Source: Dipteris shenzhenensis (lineage: Eukaryota > Polypodiophyta > Polypodiopsida > Gleicheniales). Taken from it: a stretch of 64,000 nucleotides of DNA. The notes below the pieces were generated by a model, which searched no databases, was not told where the DNA came from, and was given only the letters and a program-made list of their open reading frames with translations. The stretch lies in assembly GCA_047967505.1 (NCBI GenBank), contig CM106539.1; one strand, given 5' to 3'. A program made the translations under genes and the position numbers. Shown piece by piece: positions 32,136-43,394 of this stretch (position 1 is its first letter; each line of letters opens with the position of its first letter).

Positions 32136-33250
32136 TTGCTTACAAATGATGCAAAGCATTCAACCACCTGAATCAATCTATTCATGTTGATGTATGGATA
32201 CGAACCAAGAGCCCCATGGGTATTTGGCTTGCAAAATGTCAAGCTTGGCACTGTTGTTGAGGGCAACAACAAGATATGTCAAAGTTTACAAGAGGGAGCA
32301 TAAAAAAGTGCAAGATTCCTAAAGCCTCTCAAGCACTGCGAATTGGACAAGTCTATAAAATATATTCACACTTTTGTGGTCCTTTCTTCATCCTTAGAAA
32401 GATCCTACAAGTTGCATTTACCTGATGGTGTTCAAATATGCCTAGTCCAGTAGACTGAAAGAGAAGTCGGGTGAGGGGATACACTTTACTCTCTCAGGGT
32501 GACCTTGTACGACTCAAGGATCTAGCCACTTTATGTGTCCCATGAACATGAATGTCTTCTAGATTATAGGGACCGATAGCATAAGAATATGATTGTTCCA
32601 GAGCTAAAGCTTAAATGGAAAGATCCCTCAAAAGAGGATAGCGATTGGAAAAGTATTGATTCTCATTCCTACAGTTTATGTCTCACTCTCTGAATAAGGG
32701 GGGGAGAATGGTATGTCCACATTCGAACATAATTTGGGAGGTCAAGTTAACAAAGAGTCATGTGACCTAGCCCCAAGATAGTTAGGACATGGCATATCTT
32801 ATGTAGAGTTAGGGTAGTCTTCAGGTTGAGACACCCTATGCCTATATAAGGTGAGCCTCGGCTCATTTGGGCCAGGGCAATTCTTGGGAGTGGGGCCTCC
32901 TAAGAATACCCAACTAAGATGGAGCCCATCCAGACCTATGTCTCCCTAATGATGTTATGTGCAAATGGGACTGGGTGTTATGAGACGTGTAGTCTTATCT
33001 AGGAGCTCACAGATCCGGGGTTGCTTGCCCAGCTTCCCTTCTCTACTTCTAGATCATGTGAACTCCTAGATGTCTTTTAAACATTGATATGTCTTTCCCA
33101 AGGTATTTTGCATCCCATAGCTGTCCATTAGATTAATTTCCTATATATAGAGCTGCATTTTGGACCTTGGGTCTTGCCATCATTTTTGTACCATCTTCTA
33201 TGCCATTGATTCCCTAATCTCACATGCATCCTCTGGTATATCAACAGGTT
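32136..33250 (+). mobile_element. Ty3/gypsy polyprotein end and LTR-like sequence
   Basis: GYEPRAPWVFGLQNVKLGTV, ASQALRIGQVYKIYSHFCGP and FFILRKI read as the region after a gypsy integrase. A polypurine tract GGGGGGGAG precedes TATGTCCACATTCG (about 32712), the likely 3' LTR start. A TATA box (CCTATATAAGG) lies near 32850. The outer LTR end is not clear. Confidence 0.65.
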
Positions 33251-33254
33251 TTAT

Positions 33255-34640
33255 ACCCCATTATTCCATCCATTTCATCTCATCTCGATGTCATCCCATG
33301 ATTTGCGAGATATCCTGGTGGCATCCGTTTTCTCATCTTTGTTGAGGTATAAATCTTCCCTTCGAAAAGCATCATACCCATCTCGGCTAATAGGATGGGG
33401 TAAGGTGTCTGCGCCTTAACCCCCAATTCCCCTATGAGAAACCTTTTATGTAAAGTTTCTCTTCTTTTCCAATGGGTTAGGGAGAGCCCAGGAGCCCATG
33501 CTGGACACCCATAAAGGATCACTGTTTGTACAAGCATAGTATATAGAAACTTTCCCATTTCCCAATTCCACAGGGTGTGCCTTCTTGAAATTATTTTGGA
33601 AGCTGTACAAAGCTTTCAGACCCCCAAAATTCTTCTTTCTACACACGCACTCCATTTGTACTTGTCAGTAAATTCCAACCCTATATATTTGTATGAGTTG
33701 ACTAATTCCAAAGGCAAAGGTGACATCAATCTGTTTATTGCGAGTTCAGCATGCCTTTTGATTGGCCTGTATCCCTGAGTATCTATGGAAGTCCCCCAGT
33801 GCATCTAGATATGCTTGCATTTATTGCTTGCTCTTTGCGAAGAATACATCATCTGTGTAAATAAGCAATAGTACCACGTATACTGCAATTCGGATACCTT
33901 CTCTGCCGTGAGCTTTCAGCCGCTCTTCCAGTTCATCAATAAAAAGGCCAAAAAGAGTTGGCGAGACGGGACAGCCCTGTTTGACCCTTACGTCACTGCT
34001 TATGACAGCTTTTCCTTTGGAGTATGACCCATCCACAAGTGGTTGTGCTAGCTTGGCTAAAACTCTTGTATAAACTGTACGTAGCCTCTCAAAGTTCGTG
34101 AAGGACTTAAAGTTCAAGTCTTTCCCATAGTCTATTGTGTGGAACCGTGGCAAAGGTTTTCTTGAAATCTACAAAGCAACAAAAGACAGCTTCTTTTCAT
34201 GATGACAACCAAATGGTCTACTATCAAGTGTTTAGGTTGAAACCCTGCCTATGATGGTACCTTGACCCCCTGTGTCTCCGCCCATTTGCTGATTTTCTGC
34301 TTAAGAAAAGTGCCATACAGCTTGGCCACCATTAGGCTGTATTGCTTTGCCATTCTAAGAATAACCCTTCCTCTAGGGCCGTGTTCAAAAGTCTGGTGAG
34401 CATTTTCTCTGTCTTCTTGCCCCCCCATGTGAGCTCTTCTACTACTAGCCCTTGTGTATCTGAAGCTTTTCCATTTGCTGGCTTTTTCAGCTCTTTTCCT
34501 ACATCTTCCTCTGTTATGATGTTGTTTGCTGCTTTGATGGAAAAGTCAGTTTACTTTCTTCAGGAGGCTTCATAGGCAAAGCTAGACCTCCATGGTGCGT
34601 GCTCTGGTCAGACTCTGCATCGTGTGTGGTCTCTAAGTCC
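33255..34640 (-). pseudogene. LINE family B RT and downstream region
   Basis: Right to left: RT start (about 34400-34250, MAKQYSLMVAKLYGTFL), motif A region (CFVDFKK, PRFHTIDYGKD), VKQGCPVSPTLFGLFIDELE, LLIYTDDVFFAKS, then NSYKYIGLEFTDKYKWS and the segment ILYGCPAWAPG..GELGVKAQTPYPILLAEMGM. Shared wording with 6247-6757 defines family B. Frames change between each block. Confidence 0.75.
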
Positions 34641-34749
34641 TTGGCGGGAAAGAGGGAGGAAATTTTGTGCCTTCATGACAAACCCTCTTTCACTCCACAT
34701 CGTTTCCCGCCCCTTCATTAATCAAAGATTTAACACCAGGGCTCTTTCC

Positions 34750-35215
34750 CTTTATCAGTTTCAATAGCCAAGCAATACATAGAGCAAGCTTTCAGTTGTA
34801 GGTGTGGGACTTCCACTCCACCCATAACTTTTAGAGGAATTGAAGTCTGTCCACACAAAGGACCTGAAAAGCTTTCCTAACTTCCTCTTGGAAGCCCATA
34901 CTAAGCTCACCTCACTGGCCATTAGAATGTGCTTGATCACAATCACTATATCAAGGAATGACAAAATCTTGGTGTTCCAATATGAAAGCTTCTTCACGAG
35001 CTTATCATTGCTGGCACTGAAACTTACCTCTAGACAGCCTGCCTCCCAAATGCACATAAAAAACCTGGGCATCCTCATGTGCATCTAAAAAATCTCCAGC
35101 AATCTATCAATTTCACTCTCATCTACAACCAGCACAAAGCTTAGACTATCAACTACGAGATGGCCAAGATAAACATACCTGAGGGTAGCTTCAAGCCAGT
35201 CATCCCTCTTCTATA
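34750..35215 (-). pseudogene. L1-type LINE fragment (post-RT region)
   Basis: Encodes KLSYWNTKILSFLDIVIVIK, HILMASEVSLVWASKRKL and RSFVWTDFNSSK. This is the pattern of the region after the RT in plant L1 elements, where WxxKxLSLAGR-like text is usual. Preceded by YLGHLVVDSLSFVL. Degenerate. Confidence 0.6.
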
Positions 35216-35234
35216 TTTTGCTTTCCTACCTACA

Positions 35235-35500
35235 GCCAAGGGATTTGGGGTAGCTTTGTGATTTACCAAAACAGTTGAATGACGAAATTTCATGAGAAAG
35301 TCCAACTATTTCCACGGCTTCGATATCATAGGATTGAAGTTGTTTGTGTATATTTCCTTTGGGTCCCTTCTCAAGAAGATGGTTGGTTGGGTGATTTCAC
35401 TTTGTAATACAAGTATATACTCGTCATTTGACATACCGATCGCTTCAAAGAATGTGTCAATGTCGAGTGTTGATTTTTACACTATAGAATGGTGACCTGG
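35235..35500 (-). pseudogene. Helitron Rep-helicase fossil
   Basis: Reads TLDIDTFFEAIGMSNDEYIL, FLRRDPKEIYTNNFNPMI and KPWK, then a TAG. FxKRxPxExxxNNYNPxxLxxWxAN is typical of the Rep-to-helicase linker of plant Helitrons. Only about 85 codons remain. Older and separate from the element at 58-63 kb. Confidence 0.5.
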
Positions 35501-35561
35501 CCTTCTTTCCATTGAGACTGAGATTCCATGCTTAACAGTCTGCAATCCTATTCTTTTGATA

Positions 35562-35706
35562 TTAACTTTGAGCATTGAAATTTGTTCAACATAACTTACA
35601 ACCCTAGTGCTTTATATAGTCATTTCCAATAACATTAACTTTAAGCATTTGAAAATTGTTCGACATAACTTACGAACCCAGTGCCTTATATAGTTACCTT
35701 CGATAT

Positions 35707-35707
<1 letters not shown>
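35562..35707. repeat. 73-bp tandem duplication in MFDR intron 4
   Basis: 35562-35634 is repeated at 35635-35707 with scattered mismatches, around TTAACTTT(G/A)AGCATT and TATATAGT. It lies just beyond the microsatellite at the exon 4 donor site. Confidence 0.8.

Positions 35708-35708
<1 letters not shown>

Positions 35709-35765
<57 letters not shown>
35709..35765. repeat. (GA)n/(CT)n microsatellite abutting the MFDR exon 4 donor site
   Basis: On the gene's strand intron 4 begins GTCTCTCTCTCTTTCTCTC and continues as CT repeats for about 57 bp. The donor GT is the first dinucleotide of the repeat region. Confidence 0.9.
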
Positions 35766-35819
35766 CTCTCCATCAATTCCAAGAACATTATCACTTTCAG
35801 CACCATAAGCAAGGACCAC
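35766..35819 (-). CDS. MFDR: MFDR/FDXR exon 4 (54-nt mini-exon)
   Basis: 18 codons, VVLAYGAESDNVLGIDGE, between acceptor TTTTGTAG and donor GTCTCT, phase 0 on both sides. AYGAE(S/E)DR is a hallmark of the FAD reductase fold in this family, and GE continues into GLTGVHSAREF of exon 5. The donor lacks the usual GTAAGT-like consensus and opens directly into a CT microsatellite. Confidence 0.88.
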
Positions 35820-36204
35820 CTACAAAAAAGTCCCAACCCGATGATTTCAGGAATTTAAGCAATTGCTAGAAATTAAAAAGACATGGTACACGAGGGAAAT
35901 ATGCTACAAAGAATACCAATAACCAAAGAGTAAACATGCTAATAAGTAAAACTTTAAAAGCATGGTAAGAGAGGTAAATATGCTACAAAGAACACTAGAA
36001 AATAGAGTAATAAGAGGATCACAAGCACAACCAAGTAGCCGTGAGCATTTCTACTTTGAAGATTCCTAGATACAGTTTTGGGTGTCAAGTTTCTTGCGTG
36101 TTAACATTTCCTTTCAACACACTAGTAAGGGTATGTATGATCATCTATCATCAAAGTGTAATCGTGTAGATGAGGTCCCAGATATGTGTCTCTCTGTCTG
36201 TGTG
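35820..36204. other. MFDR intron 3, near exon 4; nothing else recognised
   Basis: AT-rich intron sequence with no element signature apart from a short near-repeat of the ATGCTACAAAGAA type at 35900-35990. Confidence 0.45.
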
Positions 36205-37830
36205 TGTGTGTGTGTGTGTAGAGAGAGAGAAAGAGAGACAGAGAGAAAGAAAGAAAGTTGTCTTAACATCTTCGAGAGGGCTCATGGGCCTATGAGACAA
36301 AGTACAATCAGCAGAACAACTCATACAAGCCTCTATATCCCCCGGTCTGGTTGCCTCCTGCTGCTCTATAATCTGTCATAGCAGAGTCTCCCTGTGTCGG
36401 CACATCTCAAGTAGATAGAGGCCAATGCAAACCTAGTCATGGAAGTGGATCAGTCGTGAGAGAGGGTCGAAGCCGTTCCTCTCCTCGTAGAGGCAATGGT
36501 ATTGTCCCCTGATCTCATAGTAAGATGGGCAGGCACATAGAAAATGCTCCTCTGTCTCAACCACTCCCAATGTACATAGCATAAAGATTCATTGCTCTCT
36601 AGGTATACCTGCTACTCTCCATGTCTCAATCCTCAACTAATGGAATGAAACATACATCTGTCCAATGGTGATCCTCATTGCATGCGAGACTCCTCTGTCC
36701 TCAAGGAACTGGAGTCTGATGATGAATCCCTCCTCCAATACTCTCAGGACGTGATCACGATAGAACTAGGACGTGGTGGGCAGCTCATGATCCCCCCCCA
36801 AAGTCCGAGATGTATGGAGCTGGACGAGATCTAACCGTATGATATGGTCAATCTCATCTCGCGGGATCGACTCAGGGGGTGCATCCATGCTGTACTAAAA
36901 GGGGGGGAGCATGTCCATCTGAATACCATGCATGGCAAACCATGTGGATATATGTGCATACCATGTGCTTGCTCCACTCTCTGCTAGTCGTCTAGATGAC
37001 TCCAGGGCCAGCCTCGATAGTCTCCAGCGAGGTAAGTCCCAAACTCTATGGATGAATGTCACTGTCTAAAAGATGGCATCAACCTGTAGAGGTGTCATCG
37101 CGAACTCTACCTATACTATCTCCTGTGGAACTGAGGGCTTACTCTAAATCATCATGGACCCCATAGTCACCTGTAGCCGCTCAAATTTTCTCCGCTCTGT
37201 CATCGTCAGTAGATCACTCTCCCAGGAGGGTGCTGCATACATGGCAATTGGTCGCACTGGTGTATCGAAAAGCCAGCCCTTCGTTGGTGGGCCCTAGCAT
37301 CTCTGGAATCTGCATCTCCTATAGTCTCCTGATCATGCGGGATAGTGGGACAATGTCAAAGACCTTCTAGAAGTCTACAAAGCATGTGTAGACTTTCTGG
37401 TGTTTAGACCTCGCCTCCTCTCTCAGAGTGAAGATGTAATCTAGAGTAGAGTGCTACCTCTTGCCTATCCCAATGCCCGCTGCCCCCAAGCCTTTGTATG
37501 ACTGTTGAGCTCCCTCTCTAATACCGACCCATAAACCTTGGCCACAGTGTGGCCAATCATGAGGGCACGGTAATTCCCAATATCCATAGGGTCACCGGCT
37601 TTTGTGTATCAGGCTCGCCTCTTACGGCGTGTCAATCGTCGAAAGATCCTATGTTCCTCATATGACTTCAAATCACCCAAGGCCCGCTCCTGTGTCACGT
37701 GGGCTCTCGCCTTTCTGCTATCGTCATCGAACCAAGATCTTTCCATCTCAGACCCACATAGATCGGGTCATGGGAAAGGATCTGGTGGCAGCATCCTGTA
37801 CCACTGAGACATGCCCAAACTTGTCCTTTA
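36205..37830 (-). mobile_element. LINE family A copy (minus) with two internal deletions
   Basis: The tail and hairpin lie at 36205-36310 (AGGCCCATGAGCCCT on the coding strand), followed inward by the 3' UTR and the C-terminal and zinc-finger regions (36340-37000). Near 37305 the sequence jumps from the RT (IPEML after motif A) to PPTKGWLFDTPVRP, losing the catalytic core. Near 37610 a second jump joins the linker (RRLTRRKRRA) to LIHKAGDP. The 5' end stops near 37830 at VVQDAATRSFPMTRS. Confidence 0.8.
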
Positions 37831-39334
37831 AAAATACAATGAAAATGTAATTTTAATCTCATGACAAACACTCACAAGCTTGAAAATCATTAACTCTATC
37901 ACGCATAGCAGAGACTAGTTACTATGGCATCCATACTGATATCATTAACGCCCACCAACAATGGGTGTAGATCATAGTATAAATGATAGATAATTGCTCC
38001 AAATCAGGGATGCATGCAATGCAATTGCCTTGGTTGATCACAACAAAATACAAGCTTCAAAAAGAAAGAGAGCCGAGATACGCGACAAATCACACCAAAA
38101 GATAACACCTCTATTTATCAAAAACACGAGTGCATCCCTATTGGGCTTGTTGCTCACTACAATATAGATAGCCACAAAGGCTCTGTCGCAAAGACTCTAC
38201 CACAAAGGCTTACCACACAACAACACAAAACACTGACCTGATCGAGACAAATAAACCTCTACACACCGACTGATAATACCGCCTCTCCAGCACGTAATCT
38301 CACAGACCCTGGCTATGTCGAGGAGCCAAGAGGCAGACAACCTTGCTGAAATCATGGAGAGCTACTCTCATCGCCACCTTGGAGAGAACTCGAATGGAGG
38401 CGAACACCAGCAGGTAATCTTACTGACCCTGGCTATGTCGAGGAGCCAAGAGGTAGATGACCCTGCTGAAATCATGGAGAGCGACTCTCATCGCCGCCCT
38501 GGAGAGAACTCGAATGGAGGTGACTGCCCTGGAGAGTACTGGAGGAAGGCAACCACCTTCTACGTAGGTGATTGCATGCAAGAGGTCCACGTGGACTATA
38601 GAGCCCTAACTACTCTCTAACCTCATGAGGATGAAGCCCAACTAACCTAGCAATAAGCATATGTTGTGGCACATACCCACACACACACAGACACACTTGA
38701 ACACACAGCTACATACACACACTCTCTCTTGAACACCCATTTATACAAAGGTCTTTGTACTAAGTTTCTGTCAACATTCTGGAGGTGATGGGCAAACTCA
38801 GTCACAACAAAGGCCGGCACTAAAGGAGAAGACTTATCAAAAAGTAGTCCACATTCTTTCATTCAAGCGACAAATGCTTTTGAAACTATAGTATTTCATT
38901 TTAGTCTCTCCAAAAAAAGCATCTCTTCCAACCAAAGTAGATACGGTAGTGGCTCAAGCAAACTTGGCCTAGAGTTGTTCGAGCATTTACCCAAGTTTGT
39001 ACACTCATTTGATGCTCAAGACCGTGGCTAACAATAACTACGTGACTACGTTGACATGCATTTTTCTAGGGCTTCGTCTCTCTCTTAATTGTAATGACGC
39101 ATCAAGCTTTGTCCTCTATTCATCTAGCACATGTAGATAGTACTTAGAAGTAAAAACCTTGAAATGCTAGATAGATTGCTTTTTACTTGAGTAGGCCTCA
39201 TGTGGACTCTAGAGTCTTTCCTTTTACTGCCTTCATCAAACTCCTATTAAGCAAGAACAATTGCAAGTGGAGTCTTTCCTTTTACTTCCTTTGTGAGAAG
39301 GCGACAGGATTGCTTTAACTCTTACCGATCCTAG
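37831..39334. other. MFDR intron 3; unassigned sequence around a 120-bp repeat
   Basis: No recognised genes. Contains a CA-rich stretch near 38680-38730 and the 120-bp duplication listed separately. Confidence 0.4.
38288..38527. repeat. 120-bp tandem duplication, about 90% identical
   Basis: CAGCA(C/G)GTAATCT..ACCCTGGCTATGTCGAGGAG starts at 38288 and again at 38408. The frame stays open through both copies (306 nt), but nothing marks it as a gene. Confidence 0.85.
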
Positions 39335-40390
39335 AAGTTCAGGACATCACAATGGATTTTAAGGGACCCCTTCCCGCATCTATAGGTACGAGAAACACTC
39401 ATTGTCTAACCATTGTTGACCGTTTTAGCAAATTTTGTATGCTTATTTTGTGCAAGCAAACGGCCAGCGCAGAAGACGTAGCCCACTTATTTATCAAGTA
39501 TTAGTACCCAATTGGAGGATTGCCCACGGACCATTACCACGGACAAGGATTCCAAATTCACCTCACATCTCTGGAGGGAAAACTTTGGCACCAAGCTCCA
39601 GATGTCTAGTGCATTTCATCCGCAAACTGATGGGCAATCAGAGGTATATAATTAATTGGCATTTAACGTACTAAAATCTTATTGTCATGATGCGCAATCA
39701 AAAAGGGAGCAATACCTTTCACTTGTACAGGCCATACTGAACGATACATATTCATCGAGCGTTGGACCGTATGAAACGGCTTTTGGCAAGAGGTTCTCTT
39801 CACTCCTCACCAAGATGATATCCTCGTCTCTCGAAGCCAATAAAACTACAGAATGAATGGCAAAGATTACGAAGTTAGTTAAAGACCGCCTCGCCAAAAC
39901 ACGCACCAAGCCAAGAAGTCTCGTCAAGATGTCAACTATAAAGAGGGTGATTGAGTTTATCTCAGGATTATAAAGCAAAGGTTGAAGCAGATGGGCACGC
40001 GATGCCCCAAGTTATCCTTCAAAAGTTTTGGACCATTCCCCATTATTGAGAAGATCAGCGATATCTCTATGAATCTGTGGTTACCAAACAGTCGGACAAT
40101 GCATAACGTCTTTCACATCACATGGGTTGAAGCCATATATTGGCCCAGCGCTCAATGATATCACAGATGAGTAGCAACCCGAAGTGCTCAATGATGCAGA
40201 GTTTATAGAGCCACTGCAGATTCTCCTCCAAAAATGGAAGCATGGGTTAGATGACATATCCGTGAATTCTACACGAAGTTTTGAGATCGAGGAACCCATG
40301 AAGAGGTTTGGCTAGACGGAAGTTTTTTCCAAGAGTTCCCACAGATATTGGCAGAATACTTGGAGGCCATGTAATTACCACAAAGTTAAG
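39335..40390 (+). pseudogene. Ty3/gypsy integrase and chromodomain-region remnant
   Basis: Integrase core text: DITMDFKGPLPASIGT, LTIVDRFSKF, then out of frame [11 protein letters not shown] and [15 protein letters not shown] (40-60 codons apart as in the DDE core). Then REQYLSLVQAILNDTYSSSV and ETAFGKRFSS. A decayed segment to about 40390 ends in GGAGGGAATGTCACATG, a likely polypurine tract and 3' LTR start. Several stops and frameshifts. Confidence 0.75.
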
Positions 40391-40499
40391 GAGGGAATGT
40401 CACATGCACCCCTGCACTTGGGTGCACCGTGATAACTGGCTACATCGACAAGTGCAAGTAGATCCCTAATGTAGGTGATTTTGTCATATGCTGTGACCC

Positions 40500-40753
40500 C
40501 ATAGAGGATAGTCTCGAACAGATTTGACATAGAGGATAGTCTCGAACAAGAGGTCCAACAAGATGATACACTTTTCATCCTTGCTTGCAAGGTATTGCAG
40601 GATTTCTTTTCTCATCCAATAGCAGATCCTAAATACTGAAATTTATCGAAACAAAGGGAGTTATTATTATCACATCTAATTATAAATCCTAAGAAAGCAT
40701 ATATAACGGTAAATATAAATGAAACCATATATAATGGTAAATATAAATGAAAC
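40500..40753. repeat. Two short 28-bp-period tandem repeats next to MFDR exon 3
   Basis: CATAGAGGATAGTCTCGAAC occurs at 40500 and 40528. CATATATAA(C/T)GGTAAATATA (28-bp unit with one mismatch) occurs at 40698-40725 and 40726-40753, within 30-85 bp of the exon 3 donor. Confidence 0.85.
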
Positions 40754-40782
40754 ACAGTACAAGAGTTGAGAATTCTGACCAC

Positions 40783-40893
40783 ATCATATAGTCTCTGAAG
40801 CTCTTGTAATGATACATCTCTTCCAACGTGCACATTTCCAAAAAAATTGCAGCGTTGACTAGCCGCAATTGTGGAAAACTGATTCATAACAAC
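40783..40893 (-). CDS. MFDR: MFDR/FDXR exon 3
   Basis: 37 codons: VVMNQFSTIAASQRCNFFGN, then VHVGRDVSLQELQRLYD. Acceptor GATGAGCAG, donor GTGGTC (weak), phase 0. The NQF..A....C.F.GNV.VG.DV...EL...YD pattern is the FAD-binding region of the reductase. Because exon 4 also begins GTGGTC, the choice between GTGGTC here and a site three bases on is fixed by the acceptor TTTTGTAG before exon 4. Confidence 0.9.
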
Positions 40894-41163
40894 CTGCTCA
40901 TCTAGCAATACAGCATTTCAATGAAACGTCATCAGCTTCTACATATGCAACTCAAAATTAGGAACAATTACTAGAGGTTTAAAACTTGCAAGTATAGCTC
41001 TTTCTTCTATCATAAACACAAGTGTGGATTTTAAAAAAGGAAAAGATTACTTAAGCAGTTAATGTATTCCTATGGCATCACAATCGTGAAATATCAAGCT
41101 TTAGTTGTCCCTTTCAATACAAAAATATATAGAGATATGGAATCATTACGTCTCCTTACATAC

Positions 41164-41268
41164 CTTTGTTTCTGGGTGATCAGGTGCAACTCCAGAACGC
41201 ACCAATCCAAAAGGCACAGGCAATCTTTCCAAAATATCAACTTCTGCTTGCTCAAAACGCTTCAACAA
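41164..41268 (-). CDS. MFDR: MFDR/FDXR exon 2
   Basis: 35 codons starting [16 protein letters not shown] and ending [17 protein letters not shown], a nearly invariant family signature (VDI..RLP.PFGLVR.GVAPDHP). Acceptor GAACAG, donor GTATGT, phase 0. Separated from exon 3 by the only short intron seen (270 bp). Confidence 0.93.
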
Positions 41269-41269
41269 C

Positions 41270-42902
41270 TGTTCAGTTCATTCCCAGTCACAGATAACAT
41301 TAAAAAGAAGATAGGAAACCTTAATTTGCAACCTTATGCATTTTCCTATCTGAGGACACATGAAAAAAGTGCACAAAGCCTTACTAACTTATGGAAAGTC
41401 TAGTTTTACAAAAGCTCCATGTTAGAAAGACTTACACCAACTTATGAAAGTGTAGCTTTACAAAATCTAAAATCTATTTCACAAAAATCATGTGCACAGC
41501 ATTACTTGATTACTACGCAAACACTTATGCAACTCCAACGTATTCCTAGGTCGCATTTGCATGTCTTGACCTATGCCACTGGATATGGGACCCGATCAAG
41601 CTTTTCATCCAAAGATGCCACATCTACTAGATGTTGACTATGGCACCAATGAGCTCCTCATTCAAGGCACCCTCATTGCAATGTACAAGCCGGGCTAGCC
41701 CACGATGCCCACAGATTCGTCCCACAAATTGGAGCAAAGGATGAAAACATCGGATCTCTGCCATGTTTCAAAGACACATCATTCCTGCTGGGACCCTTGT
41801 TAGGCCTGCATAGTGCTCAGATCACTCATGACAAATACCTAACAGGATCATTCCCCCACACATCTTCAAAGCATGTTTCTATTTTTTAGTTTCAATGTCA
41901 GTTTCCATTAGATCTTTGAGGATTGCTAGATACATTTAGTTCACATGCTCAGGGGTTTCGCGATCATTGTTTCAAACTTCGTCCCATAGGCCTTTTTGGC
42001 TTTCCACAAATGCTATGCAAGAGATAAGAACCCCTCGTGCATAGATGAGAGGGATGCTAAGGGAATGATGTCGGAAATCTTCTACAGATGGGAGAGCTAT
42101 GATAGATAAGCATGGCAAAGCTCTGCTAACAATGTATGGAAGCCATGGCATGGTTGTGGTAAATGGGACACACTAATGGGAAGGATGGTAGATACTGCAA
42201 TGTTGGCACACGTTAAGAAACCTTATGCTGAGAATCCCCGACATCGGACCATTGACCATTGATCATAAATATTGCCTACAAGATTTTGATTCAGCGAGAT
42301 GCTGTAATTTTTAGGGAGGCAACAGGTTTGCTTGTATGCTAAGTTGTTAGACACCCTTAGGTAGACATAATGAAAAATAGTGGCAACCTCTGCACAGATT
42401 CCATGAGAGTGTGTAGTATCATGTCTCGCTTTGAAACGCAGCAAGAAAGGTGTGTGAGGAAGCAAGAACAAAAGTAAAAGATACCATGGGGACCCTATTG
42501 CACTTGAATGTACAGCCTCACACGGAGAAAGTCACTAAACTACTAAGTGTGAAGAAGACTAGATAGCTCTATTGATCCTAGTGTGATGAAAAGAAACACA
42601 AATATGTACGCAGGAGGACAGAACGGACATCAAACTAAATCAGATGTTTGCACATGCAAAGGCCTTTGTGAGTAGAAGGGGCTCAAGCACATGCTCATGA
42701 TAGACAAGAAAGCTACAAATTCCTATTTGTTCTCTCTGTGGAGGATGTCAACCAAAGTCTACAAAATTTGGCCAACTACAAGGACATGGACTCAACCAAT
42801 TTTGCTATTACCAAAGTCAACTTGTAGAGAACAATGGAAGAATTGGGATGCTCCGAAATCATACGGCTGCAGTGACAAGAACGTGTATGATGTTGGATCA
42901 AG
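41270..42902. other. MFDR intron 1, 3' part; nothing firmly recognised
   Basis: Mixed sequence without intact genes. Around 42640-42900 one frame has a retroelement-like flavour, but I cannot place it in a family. Confidence 0.35.
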
Positions 42903-43236
42903 ATAAAAGGCCCACTCCTTGTTTCTTTCCAGCATCCAGTGCAGGACAGAAAGCCTCCTTCCTAGGCTGTGCTGTGCACTCAGAGCTGGTTCAGTTTGAC
43001 AGAGAGAGTTCCATCAGTTCTCCTCAGCACTTGGCTGAGTTTTGTATTGCTCCCTTGAAGCCAGTTTCTGCCCACCATCCGGTGGATGAATATACTCTTT
43101 CTCTCTCTCCGTTTAAGTTATCTCTGAGTGAGTGTTTATTGCATCTGTGATCAGTTATCTGAGTTGAGTGTGTGGGAAGAGTGGGAGAGATCTTGGGTGG
43201 AGGTTTGAGTGATTCATTCCCTCCTATTCTCCAACA
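42903..43236 (+). repeat. Truncated 5' LTR (starts at the TATA box)
   Basis: Corresponds to 47836-48169 of the 3' LTR. The first 363 bp are absent and the match begins at ATAAAAGGCCC, the TATA box itself. Ends CTATTCTCCAACA. Confidence 0.9.
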
Positions 43237-43250
43237 TGGTATCAGAGCCA
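43237..43250 (+). promoter_or_regulatory. Primer binding site for initiator tRNA-Met
   Basis: TGGTATCAGAGCCA directly follows the LTR, the standard plant copia PBS. Confidence 0.9.
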
Positions 43251-43394
43251 TAGGCTCTCAACTCTTCCTCATCAAAGCACTCTCTGAAGGAAGGAGTCCC
43301 TTGGCAGTAAGGCGATTCTGTTTTCAGCTCAGGCTAGCACGGGAGGTCAGTACATTTATTTATGTTTCAGTTATTCAGTTTGCTATTCACTGAG

